Program-made: the position numbers and the translations under genes
Assembly (NCBI RefSeq): GCF_000002235.5
Contig: NW_022145596.1
Span: 3,778,352-3,842,351 of the forward strand
DNA from: Strongylocentrotus purpuratus
Taxonomy: Eukaryota; Echinodermata; Echinoidea; Camarodonta; Strongylocentrotidae
DNA: 64,000 nucleotides
Direction: 5' to 3'
Shown: piece after piece, positions 30,901 to 44,000 of the stretch
Position numbering within the stretch: the stretch's first letter is position 1
Layout of the letters: the number at the start of each line of letters is the position of its first letter
The notes under the pieces: model-generated
What the model saw: only the letters and a program-made list of their open reading frames with translations
Told to the model about the DNA's origin: nothing
Databases searched by the model: none

Positions 30901-33900
30901 ATTACAGACTTTCAGTTTGCAAAGATAAAACTATAATCATACCAACGTCATTGATTATAAAACATTTAATATAGTTATACAAAGTATTTGGTACTATTTT
31001 TTGTACAAATATATTTATCATAGCAGTTGGTTTATACACATCGTCAAAAGCATCATAATGGATAACATATTTTCTTTTCAACAAGAAACACATGTTCTCA
31101 TCAATTACACACTGATCTATAATCATCTACATGCACTTAAGTGAGACATTACAGAGACAAAAGTGGATGGAAATCGATGACAAAATTACGTAGTAAATAT
31201 ACATAATGTTATTTTCATATCATAATATTTTCCCCTTTTTCACAAACCACATTTAAAGCTTTAAAGATACATGAGCAAAAACCATGTAATGATTTATTAA
31301 GATATCTGAAATGTCAAACGGTTCATACACTTATTGAGTTCCTGACTCAAAAAACGTGATGCAGGAATGGAGGACATTTCAAATTGGATTTTAGAAAAGG
31401 AATTCATCTCACCTAGATCATTACTGAAAATGCCATCCACCATAAATTATAAATACATATATATATAATCAAATTTAAGTAGAATTTCATCATGCTCCAA
31501 TTTCTAACTGCCTCAACTTGACAAGTGAGTATGGTGTGAAAACATAACCACTCACCGTATGTCCCTTCCTTTTCAGAATTATCAACAAAATTTGTAGCCC
31601 TGTTATCAAGAAGAAAAAAATCCCTCTTCCAATTTTTGTTGTTGATACATAAAAAGCTTTGTATTGTTTAAAAGAATCAAAGGATGTGAGTTTGGTTTTG
31701 TGACGCTTAATCTGAATAACACGGAACAGATAATATGATTTCACAGAAAAAACTTGTTCAGAGTGAATTTTAAGGCAAAAATTCATTTCCCTTTTAGAAT
31801 ACATTTGATCAATAATATTTGTACATACATTACATGTGCATAATTCATAGTACAGCTAATGCATGACGCAGTACGAGAAAAACAAAATTTGGCACACTTG
31901 ATCTTAAGACAATTATTGCATATACACGAGTTGATCATGACTTTATTTACATGATTGCAATTAACATAAATATAATCTTAAATCTAGGTTTTAATCAACG
32001 TAAGAGACAAGAATATCCCAAAACTTCACTGAAGTCTTGATTTCCTTTTGCAGTAAGCATATACTGCCTAAAGACTGGACACCAGATGTCTCAATTCAGA
32101 TCACTTTTCATTTATAAAAACTTGCTATAAAATAGTCATAACTCATGAAGCATAGACCCAACTATTGATTGAAAAGTTAACATCAACAAAGCTAGTGTTT
32201 TGAAGATGTCCTTTCTTCAAAACAAGTTGACAATTTATTTCATGATGCATTTCTCTTAACAATGATATAAAGCTATGGTCCTAATTAAGTCCTAACTTCT
32301 AAATGAAGTTGGGACTGGTCTTCCTCTAAATTATTCAGTGTTTTTCTCTAAAATAAACACTAATTAGCACACTTGATTGTCAAAAGAGAAAATACAAATA
32401 CACAAAAACGTGATCGAAACACATATCATCGTGGCAAGGAAGGCTCTTCAATTATCTACAAATACATAATCAATACGTGAAGACTTCAAGCTTATCTTGT
32501 CTGATGTCTTCAAAATCTTCTACAAAATAGGCACGTCTCTTCTTGTCGCTATTAAAACCTTTCAATATGAAACAAACATTACTACCAACTGGATCAAGTC
32601 AATAAAACATCATGTAAAACATTAAAGATAGGAATACATAAAAAGGTGAATATATGCATGTTCACATACAAAAAGACCTTTGACAACTTCATTGTCCGAA
32701 CACCTAGTGCTTGTTGTCAAAAAGTCATTCAATGAATCCTACTTCCGATTGATGGTCCACAAAAATCAAATTCATGACTTCACAGTGCAGTTACTTAATT
32801 TGATCTACCATGATGTAATTGATCACTTCAGTTATATCACAAACATACTGGATCTCATCAATATATTTCATCAATACTCTAGCTGATAAATGATTCAACA
32901 AAATAAAGAATCAGATAATTTACAATGCTCTTGATGCCTAAAATGTACTTGATCTGACTGTGCTTTTCAAAATGAATTTGATCTGAGACATGATTTCACA
33001 CTTTACTCGGTGTGTACTTGGTTGTACATAATACACAGTTTCACAATATATTGATTTGACTGATGATTTCTGACATGACTTCACAATAAATTTGATCCAA
33101 CGCAGGATGCGCAGGGTTAACAATAAACTTGATCCATTACATGATCTCACAAATTACATGTACTTGATCTAAACGGTTGTTTCATTACTCATTTGTCTTG
33201 AGACTTCATTGTACGACCTTGTCTATAGCACCAAGTACCTGTTAAGCTCTTGTGTGATGGCATTTCAATATATTTGCATACTGTCTTGATGTGTTCAAAT
33301 GGAATTCATCCAGCAAGACACAAATGATAAACTCAATTTTTTTTCATCTCTTCCTCTAAACTCTCAGTTCATTTATACATCTTCAAGGTGACATCAATTG
33401 AGAACTATCATTTTATACATGCCTCCCACAATGAATGCTTTAAAGATATGCTTTCCCATCTGTACAGCATTTTTGGAGTAATATCATTTAACAGTAATTG
33501 TAGCATTCTTTAATTCGGCGAATATGCTAGCTATTCATTCAATATCTATCTTTCCTAATCTATTTATATAAGTCTTGGCAATATCGTTCACCTATCAATA
33601 AAAAATATACAGCTTAAAAACACATTAAAAAATAAATTATCAGATTATAATATCAATAAGTGCCACATTCGTAGTATCGCCATGGACATACGTCTCTTGT
33701 CCATTATGAAAGACATCACATATCATCTTTTTTCTCCCTTACGTAGAAGGAAGATTATAGTGGTATATTCTTTCAGGGCCAAGTAATGTATTATGCACAA
33801 AAGCACCAGATTTAAAAAACACCAAGTATCTCTAAATTATTGTTGTATTTAGATTTCCCAATCTCCTAACACCTGAAGATCTCCTTAAGACATGATGTGA

Positions 33901-34249
33901 TATGGGAACTAAAACCAGTATCTTTCATAAGTCTGAATATATATATTAATAAGCCCTTCCCACAAGTAATTTGGTATGCTCCTTTTGAATACAGAATCAA
34001 GCTGGCCAATAATTCAAGTAGCTAATGCATCACAGGGGTTGCCACTTGTGAAGTTTCCCTAAACAAGTGTTGATACAGTTATTAATTCTTATTATTGGAC
34101 AACAAAATGAACACACACAAGGCAAAAAAGGAATTGGAGTTTCAAATAACTTCTGATATCTACATCCTGTAAATCGTTTGGAAATAAATATACAGACGGT
34201 AGAAATAAAACTAAGAAGTCCTAGGAAGAACCTCAGTCTCTTCCTTCGA
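30901..34249 (-). other. Probable teneurin 3' UTR and convergent intergenic DNA
   Basis: Directly follows the teneurin stop codon on the minus strand. There is no coding signal. Several AATAAA-type words exist on the minus strand (for example near 32231 and 31942), so the polyadenylation site cannot be chosen. It contains a degenerate repeat at 32773-33172. Confidence 0.4.
32773..33172. repeat. Degenerate repeat built on TTGATC with ATGAnnTCACA
   Basis: TTGATC or TTGATTT recurs at about 32799, 32818, 32948, 32967, 33053, 33091, 33129 and 33165. It is often preceded by ATGANTTCACAATNAAT or a close variant (32773, 32991, 33077, 33141). The unit is roughly 30-40 bp and poorly conserved. Confidence 0.5.
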
Positions 34250-35044
34250 TCACCTTCTTGTTTCCGAAGGTGATCTAACAATTTTGATATTATTTCCATC
34301 AAATGCGATTTCTGGATATAACATGGGATCCAGGGTGTACTGGCCCTCATACCCTGGTACCATATTGTTCTGAAGCAATGATATCCTCTCTTCGCTTGTC
34401 CAGAAATAAGTTCCTCTAAGACCACTAGCCAGGACTCGCCGTTCATTGAGCCAGGCCTGGTGCATGGCTACCTCTCGCGCCGACTCCAATACCACCTCTG
34501 CCGCCTGACGCATGGTCACTCCGTAGAAGATCTTCCATGTGGTGTAATTGTTTGACAGAGAGATCACCACGAACTCGTAAGGCACCTCGTACATCTGCGC
34601 GGCAATGTGTATAGTGCCTACATGAAGGTTCACAACATCTGAAGTGTCTGTTATATTGGAGTTGTATCCTAGGCTCCTCAAATCGCTCACGTACCTTGTC
34701 AAGTCTGATTTGACAAAGAACCTGACCTCGCGCTGCCCGTCAGAGTAATGCCATCTATCCAGCACCAGGGAATTATTTACCACAGTGGCAATGTTCAGTG
34801 CATCGCTCTCTACATCAGGAGCCTTCTGGCAGATGACTCTCTCCCCAGAAATAGCTAGGATCACCCCTTTGTCTATAAGCGTTGGTAGTGTGGCATAATG
34901 GACCGATGACTCTCTGACCGGTGACATCCCTAGGTCACTGGTAGGTGAAGTCTCTGAGACAGTGTGTCTATTAGGGATTGCATGGAAGTTGGTATTGGAA
35001 GAGTAACTGGCCGCCATCACCTGCTGCTCATATCCCCATTTTAC
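34250..35044 (-). CDS. TENM: Teneurin exon 28 (C-terminal ABD/Tox-GHH-like)
   Basis: 795 bp including the stop. FGVTMRQ-type segment ([14 protein letters not shown]), a long helix ([17 protein letters not shown]), [12 protein letters not shown], then [17 protein letters not shown] and NIKIVR. This is the antibiotic-binding-domain-like plus Tox-GHH region that ends in the TCAP-like peptide. No basic amidation signal (GKR or GRR) precedes the stop; the end is SETRR. Confidence 0.96.
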   Translation of the reverse strand, partial: VKWGYEQQVMAASYSSNTNFHAIPNRHTVSETSPTSDLGMSPVRESSVHYATLPTLIDKGVILAISGERVICQKAPDVESDALNIATVVNNSLVLDRWHYSDGQREVRFFVKSDLTRYVSDLRSLGYNSNITDTSDVVNLHVGTIHIAAQMYEVPYEFVVISLSNNYTTWKIFYGVTMRQAAEVVLESAREVAMHQAWLNERRVLASGLRGTYFWTSEERISLLQNNMVPGYEGQYTLDPMLYPEIAFDGNNIKIVRSPSETRR

Positions 35045-38000
35045 CTGGAAAAAAAAAGGAAAAAAATCATAAGACAGACTGTCCAGCATTTTACTATTAA
35101 GTACAACAAAATTACAGAAAATACTTGTCCCAATGCATGAGATGAAAGACTGCCCATACCAACAAAACCTGTCAGAAGTACAAAGGTTTAAAAAAGATCA
35201 GCGATAAACGGATATACAAAAATACCACACCAGGCAAAGTTTGTTTGTGGTTAAGCCTTGACTTAACATATAAAGGTATAATCCCTTCATCCGCATATTT
35301 GTTTTTCATATACATTAACTAGATGGAACTTCGACTGCGCGCAGTCGAAAATGATGCCTCCGTCATAGAGCAATTTTACAAACCAAAACAGAAGAAATTT
35401 TTCAAATTCAAGTTCAATTGTAATCCATTAAGAGGTTCTCAGAATATCGTGATTACAAGCAATTTCTCATATACATATATGACCCTTTGATCTTTGACCT
35501 GATGACCCTAAAATCTACTCAGTTCATTGGCTCTGCAAGATGTCCTGAGTTAAATAGTAATCCATCTGTCAGTTCTAATGAGAATGCGTTCACAAGTTAT
35601 TTTTGGATACATAATGAGCCCATGACCTTTGACCTCATGACCCATGAATCTACTCAGTTCATTGGCTCTGCAAGATACATACATGATCGAAATTTGGCAG
35701 GAATCCATCAATCTGTTCTAATGAGAATGCGATCACAAGCTATTTTTGCATACATAATGAGCCCTGTGACCTTTGACCTTTGACCTCGTGACCCCAAAAT
35801 CTATTCAGTTCATCGGCTCTGCAAGATACATACATGACCAAAGTTTGGCAGGAATCCATCGATCGGTTCTTGAGATAATGCGATCACGAGCTATTTTTGC
35901 ATACCTAATGAGCCCTGTGACCTGTGACCTTTGACCTTGTGACCCCAAAATCTAATCAGTTCATCGGCTCTGCAAGATACATACAAGACCAAAGTTTGGC
36001 AGGAATCCATCAATCGGTTCTTCAGATAACGCGATCACGAGCTGTTTTTGCATACATAATGAGCCCTGTGACCTTTGACCTTTGACCTCGTGACCCCAAA
36101 ATCTAATCAGTTCATCGGCTCTGCAAGTAACATACATGACCAAAGTTTGGCAGGAATCCATCAATCGGTTCTTCAGATAACGCGATCACGAGAACGGGAC
36201 GTACGGACGGACGGACGGACGTACGGACGTACGGACGTACGGACGGACGGACGGACGGACAACCCGAAAACATAATGCCTCCGGCTACTTCGTAACGGAG
36301 GCATAAAAATGCTGCAAATATCTTGAGAGTTAGTTTTTGACATAGCCTAAAACTACCTACCGGTATTCATTAGATCGTTTCTGTTATCAACACTATGGCT
36401 AACAAGAGCAAAAAAGAGAATTTCAAACTAATTTCCTACCTTAGCCCAATTGACATAGTCCTGAGTGGCAGACTGTTCGAGATCTCTGTATCGTCCCAGA
36501 CTCACGGAGGGTAGAGGGTTGCCATATCGATTGACCTCAGGTATAAGGCTTGTCATGTCGTATCCTAGCACAGGAAGCCAGTCTTCCATACCTGGAGAGA
36601 GAGAGAGAGAGAGGAGAGAGGAGATATAAAATGCAGCTTATTGACATTTGTTGAGAGAATTCTTGGGCACATCACATCATAATCTGATCATTGGGTAGCT
36701 TTTTGTTTTAATAGTAAAGTCAAGGAATAAATTTTGCTGGCTCAACTACCCCCGTAATAATTATTTACCCCTCAGATGAACCTTGAGGCGATTATGAATC
36801 TTCTTAGAGGGTCATGTAAGTACCATCCATATGCTTGGAAGCAATATCATAAATGTAGTACTTTCTACAGTTTCAAGCTAAACAAAATAATTTTAAGAGT
36901 TTTGAAAAAACTGGTTGTAAGGTATTATCCAAAACTTGTATGTCTAACAATGTTTTTGACATAACTGAGATATATATAACAAGTTATGTAATTGTGGTAT
37001 ACTTACTCATGAGATAATTGGGGTTTAGCTTGGGGTTGATAGGGTTGTTTCCATGGAAGGTGTACAAGTTGAAGTACATCGTCTTCTGTGGTCTGGCGAT
37101 GTTCTCATAGAAGCTCTCATCCGCAGACGTCCACTGCCCACTCAGCGAGTCATAGTCACGGCCATTGAATTGGACAAGTTTGGTGTGAGCATCGTAGAGA
37201 CCGCCACGGAAGCCGACATGGAGCATGAATGCCGGTGAGGAGTCGTGCAGAATGTTTCCTCGAGGATCATACTCCACTATCTTGCGAGGGGTTCGGTTTT
37301 CATCAAAGACAGCGATGGGTGAGCCGACCTGATCAACGCAGACGTAGAGCTGGCGCTGATTCTGCTTCACTGCAAACAGGTAACCCTGAAGGTCATACTC
37401 GTAGGACCAGATTTCTTGGCGGCTGTGGTCGTAGACATGGGTGATTCTGTGAGGGTGGTAAATGTCGGCATAGAAGTACTGAATCTGTCGCCCAGTGTGG
37501 TCCTTTCGCCAGATTCTCCTCCCTACTCCATCATACTTGTAACGAACCTCATATACGTTGAGCTGGAAGGCATGAACAAGCTGACCTCTGGAGTCATAGG
37601 TAAAGCGTTCACCGCCACGCTGCAGAAGGAAGCCATCTTCATCATGGAGATACTCTATCTGACCAATGCGTGTGATACGGTCAAAGTCATCATAGTAGAG
37701 CTGTGTTGTGTTCTGCCTGTGGGTGAACGAGGCAAGGTTACCATTGCTGTCGTAGGTGTACTGCCATGCGATCTGGGAATCTGTCTTCACCTCCATGAGC
37801 TGTCCATTCGCATCATAAGCGTAGTCAGTTGTGTGTGAAGAATCTCCAACTTGAAGTTGGTTCCAAATGATACGACTAGAGATATCAAATAAAAGCTCAA
37901 GTCTTCCAACAGTTACAGCTTTGACTTTGTACTGAACTTCCTGAAGAAGAATGTATGTTCCAAACTTCTTGGTCATCTCGAAATTCTGATCAGTATAATT

Positions 38001-41000
38001 CTGGATGGTGATGTGAGGATAAGACAGCGTAAAAGCTCCAAGCTGCGTCAGGCGTCCGTAGACAGGATCATAAGCTCGGTTGTGCTCTGGAAGAACCGTT
38101 GTGTTGAACTCTGCGAATACATTCAGGAGGCGCATGTTGCGATCGTAGATATACTCAAACCTTCCATTCATGAAGCCCCCGAAGCCACTGGTACGGATCA
38201 TCTTCTGCTTGACCATGGGACCATCGTAACGCAGTCGTTCAGCATTCTGGAAGTCACCCACCTGAAGCTCCAGCAGCTTGACTTGGGACTCCTCTCTGTT
38301 GTACTTATACTTCACGCTGGTCTGGTCATGGTACACTTCAGATATGCGACCCTTGTTGTCGTAGACGTATGCCATTCTCCGACTTGTCCCTGGACTGTAG
38401 CGCCGAAGAGGCAAGCCTTCCTCGGTCTGGTCAAGAATCAACCACGGCCTACTTCCATCAGAGTAGAGGATCCTTTGATAACCTACTGACGGTATTGAAT
38501 TGATGTAGTGATGCTTTCCTGTTGGCATGGTAACCCTTGCTACGTTACCAGCTCCATCATATGTTATTGCATAATGTTGTCTGTTTGGTAAAGCTACTTC
38601 AGAGGGCTGTAAGGTAAGTGAGACAAAAGAATTTCTTGTTTTAATACCTCAATGATGTACAGATTTATTACAATAGGACCTCAAAAACATTCATTTCTAA
38701 AATATTCCTGAAGTATATTTCATATATTAACCATATCAAGACCTTAAAAATCGAACTGGAAAAGAAATGATATGTAGATGAACTAGGCACAAATAATGTG
38801 CATATCAAATGCAAAATTAATCACCACCCAAGCCTTAATTTCCCTCTACTGCTGAATGTCATCATCATCGTATGATGTATACTTTATAAAATTGAAAAAA
38901 TGATAAAATTGTAATTTACTAATCAAACATTGTATTACCATCAGCGTACATTACTCAGAACAAGCTTAGGTTTTCACTTCCAAAGCCATTCAGATTCAGA
39001 TTGACTAATTACTTAAGATTGACAAATTAAAAAACAATCGGTCTGATTCTTACCAGCATGCCTGTGTTGTAGGTGAAGCGCCATGTACCGTTATTCCCAC
39101 GATGGATTCTCTTGAGGCGGCCTAAGGTATCGTAACCGTACGACTCTGAGATAAGGTCCCTCTGCCACCTTGTGAGTCTCCCCTGTAATCAAAATTCAAG
39201 AATAAAATAGGTCATGAATGGAATTCAGATATTGGTGTGAAAAGGAAGATTACTGGCATCTGTAGGATACAGTTGCAGTGTCATACTGATACAGCTGTTT
39301 CTATTTCAAAACTACATACTATTTTTTAATTATTGACAAAGTTTTGGGTACAAACACTCATACAATGAAGTGCATCCTGTCTAATATAAACCAATCATAT
39401 CCAATCTACAAAAAAATCTGTTTATCCTCTTTTCCTTGAGGTTATAAAGCACTTGCAATTAGCTCCACTTAACAATAAGAATAATTCACTAAGCTGCGCC
39501 AATAAAAACATATCATTATTATTATTATTTATTCGGTAAAAACAAAGAAAATTATGGAATACAAGACAAGAGTACATTTGGAAAAGAGTCACATGGATGC
39601 CGGGAAAGAAAAAGATTAACTAAATAACTGAAACCCAAAGGTCTTTTAACAATTGATACAAGAAACCACCAAGCTATATTTTTGAAAGGCATTTTTACAT
39701 TTCGATTTTCAAAGTGGTTATATACCTGGGAGTCATAAGAGGCGTTGGTAAGGACGAATCCATAAGCAGGTTTCCATTCCATGGGAAGCTTGGCACTGTT
39801 GTAGGATATCTCTAGGAGCTGAGAGTTATCATGGTCAAGCACGGTGTCCTTACGGAGGAGACGGTTGTACTCCATGGAGAGGATGTTTTCACCATTGATC
39901 TGTATTAAAAGACACATTTGATAATTAGAACTTCAATGAAGTTACATTCTATCGAAGACAATTTTTGACTTGTTAGTCCTATCATTTCCTCACACAGTAC
40001 ATATATTAATGCTGTACTGGGCCGTTTCATAAAAGTTGTTATGAATAACAAAAGCTACGATTTCAGTAGCTTGTAACAGTTATTCTAACTTGTTATTGAT
40101 AACAGGTTTTATAAAACGAGGCCCTGATTTGCTTGTGTAAAATGGAAATTTGTGTACATCATGAAGTCCTAGCCTAGTTAATCAGCAGAAATATATCACA
40201 ATTAAACTAGATGGAATTCGACTGCGCGCAGTCGAAAATGATGCCTCCGTTAAAGAGCAATTTTACAAACCAAAACAGAAAAAAAAAATTGAATTCACGT
40301 TCAATGGTAATCCATTGACAGGTTCTCAGAATATTGTGATTACAAGCAATTTCTCATATACATATATGACCCTTTGATCTTTGACCTCATGACCATAAAA
40401 TCTACTCAGTTCATTGGCTCTGCAAGATGTTCTGAGTTAAATAGTAATCCATCTGTCAGTTCTAATGAGAATGCGTTCACAAGCTATTTTTGCATACATA
40501 ATGGGCCCATGACCTTTGACCTTTGACCTTATGAACCAAGAATCTACTCAGTTCATTGGCTCTGCAAGTAACAAACATGACCTAATTTTGGCATGAATCC
40601 ATCAATCGGTTCTTGAGATAACGCGATCACAAGCTGTTTTTGCATTCATAATGTGCGCTGTGGCCTTTGACCTTTGACCTATGTGCTCCAAAATCTAATC
40701 AGATCGTCTTCCTATGGTGATACACACTATCACTAAGTTTGAAGTTTAAATCTCCAGTGGTTCTTGAGATATCATGATAAAAATCTCAACGTATGGAATT
40801 TCATAAGTTGACCTCTGTGACCCTTGACCTTTGACATACGTGCTCCAAAATCTAATCAGATTGTTTTCCTATAGTGATACACACTATCACTAAGTTTGAA
40901 GTTTAAATCTCCAGTGGTTCTTGAGATATCATGATAACAATCTCAATGTATGGAATTTCATAAGTTGACCTCTGTGACCCTTGACCTTTGACATACATGC

Positions 41001-44000
41001 TCCAAAATCTAATCAGATCGTCTTCCTATGGTGATACATACTATCCTTAAGTTTGAAGTTTAAATCTCAAATGGTTCTTGAGATATCGCGCTAACAAACT
41101 CAATACAAGGAATTTCATAAGTTGACCTCTGTGACCTGTGACCTTTGACCTACGTACTCCAAAATCTAATCAGATCGTCTTCCTATGGTGATAAATACTA
41201 TTCCCGAGTCTTAAGTTTAAATCTTAAATGGTTCTTGAGATATTGTGATAACGGTCAAACGGGACGGACGGACGGACGTACGGACGGACGGACGTACGGA
41301 CGGACGTACGGACGTACGGACGTACGGACGGACAACCCGAAAACATGATGCCTCCGGCACCACCTTCGGTGGCGGAGGCATAAAAACAGTTGCTTTGTGG
41401 AATGAGCCTTGAGAAAGTGATTATCCCAAGACAATACAATTGAAAATAGCTCTGGTAATAAAAAGAAAAGAAGAAAGAAAAAGAAGAATTATAAAGGAAT
41501 CTTGTCATCTTGTTTATAGAAGCGAATTTCGTCATCTAACCCTTAGTGTAAGAAAAATTGAGACAAGACCGACAACAACTAATGGCTCACATTTAGTGGT
41601 CAACATACAGAAATCCCACCATGACTCTTACAAACTGCCACACTAATTACCTTGAGTTTGCGTCCAACAACCAGTACTCTATCCCTGTTACGGCCTCCCT
41701 TTCTAACGTAGAAGTTCCAATCCAAGCGGTGGGGGCTCGTCTCAGGAAGCTTGATCTTACGCTTCGAGAGCGAGCCCTCTACTTCCATCTCAAGCAAGGG
41801 ATGAGGCTGGGACTCCATACCCATGATCAGTCCGTTGGGGAAGGTGATCGATGTCGATTTGTCATGGTCGATGACCACAGAATCAACAAGGTCAGCTGTG
41901 TAAGTGACAGAATAAGAGTCACATTAAGTTGCAGGAAAACAAGGTGTTGATTTCATTAAGTCTTTCATTCTATCACAGATGGAGATGTCTTAGTGCATGT
42001 ATGTATCTACGATCCAAGCCTTTGTAGTTACTTTCCTCCCAAATGCACCACAACTAGGAGATATCTTTTTGTACTGCTCAGTCATCCCGTTACAATTAGC
42101 ATGGAGGATGATGAAAGCAGTCAAACCTGTCTATGAAAGGGTATCTACAGGAAAAAGATTTTAAAAATTGCCACTGGAGCCAAGCAGACAAGTAGACAAC
42201 TTCCTAGACAGGTTCTACATTACTTATTTACTTCTAGAGGGAGATCATAAAAGATTACCTAGGACAAACAACCTTCATGAAGAGGTGGCCACTAAGACTG
42301 CACCAATTTTACTGCTTCATTAAAAAAAATTGTTAATGATGAAGTCCCATCCATACCTTGAGAGAAATTGCTGGAGATGTATCCAGCCAGATGGATGACA
42401 TCAGAGGCAAGGCTTGTCTGCCAAGGCTGGTTGATGATGACCGATGATGCCGATGAGTTGACCGCTGATTCCAAAGTGACCATCTGACCATTGAGGTATC
42501 TCACAGAGGACAGCTGACCATTCTCCTCATACCTGGAAATGACATGATGGGATTTTATCATTACAATAATATTTATAAAGCTTCTTTTCTATTGTAAACA
42601 TTGTAACTATAAGATAGAGAGAGGCCTATACAGATATTTTCTAAGGCTCGACAATTTGGGGGAACAATCTATACCTGGAAATGCACCAACTATTGCAGGG
42701 ATATCAATCAGTGCAGATTGCTAAAAGTTGAATTCTACATTTCACACATAAATTGTACTAATACCATTGTTTTCTGTTTCCAATATTTCAAATCATTGAT
42801 GTACAATGAACTTATCATCATGATATTTCAGGCAATTTCATTACACTGAATTTAAGAAAATATTTTCTTTGTGAAAGAGTCATCTGAATTTAATTGAGAA
42901 TTAATAAAATGCATCATCTACACAGACTAAAGATTGAGAACAATGTAGAAGCATAACTTACTCATACATCCTTTTCAAGCTCTGACCCTCCCATCTCAAT
43001 GTCAACAAATCTGTGTCTCCATGGTAACCAAATTGATGGATGACATTCCTCAGGGTATCTTGGACAGTACTCAGTCTCCCCAAAGAATCTATAGATGTCT
43101 GTAAGAGAGTGCCCATCCCAGAGATGATGATATTAGAAGGTTGGCCATCTAGCCTTCGATGAACCCCTAGGACGACACCTGCAGAATCTGTCACAGAGTC
43201 TAGAAGGATGCCTGAATGGCTGATGTTATATACCACCTGATCCGAAATCAAGTTCTTGGTGATGGTATGAACGCCATACATGTCAAAGAAGTAAACTTCC
43301 TCGCGATCAGGCGACGCGATCTGATAGGCATGGTAGCGACCCAGGCGATGCTTCGGAGTCCTTGGCGCGATCTTTCGCAAACGCAAATTTCCTTGATCCG
43401 CAACAATCAACTCGTCGTTGGGCATGACTGTGAGGGCGATGGGTCCGTGTAGCCTGGCATCCATGGCATAGAACTTATCACCAGCAAAACAATCACAATC
43501 CTCCAGCAGACAATCACAAGTTGTCTCCTGCCCTGCATACCTGGAGATAAATCCATCGGTTGATATCTTGCTGATGCGGTTGATCGCCCTATGGTTGGCT
43601 TCTGCAACGTAGAGGTCCCCCTTCCTGGAGAATGCCATTGAGCTGGGCATGATGAGAGCGACCTCATTGGCAGGTCTAGGCCTCAGGTATTCATAGGTGC
43701 TGATGTTATCATCTGGTGCACTGCCGTCCGACTCACCCAGGTCAATGGAGTATGCCAAGGGACAGTTGTAAGGAACTCCTGCAAGGACCGATGCCCTCTT
43801 ATCCTGGCCCAGACGAATGATGATGTCATCATCAGCAACGTAGACAGAGTCATCCAGAGGGTTGACAGCTAGCTCAGTTGGAAACTGAAGTTTGACCTGA
43901 GGTAGAATGAGAAATACTAATAATTTATACTTGTTATTTACAAAAATAGAGATTACTGAATTGTCAATAGGCTTCAAATCTTTTCAACAATTTCTAGACT

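Noticed and set aside
35487..36164. Regular repeats considered as a CRISPR-like array
   Set aside because: Units are continuous tandem repeats without distinct spacers, in a eukaryotic intron.
36186..36275. [16 protein letters not shown] repeat peptide, also at 41263-41348
   Set aside because: Translation of the GGAC/GTAC tetranucleotide array of the mobile elements, not a gene.
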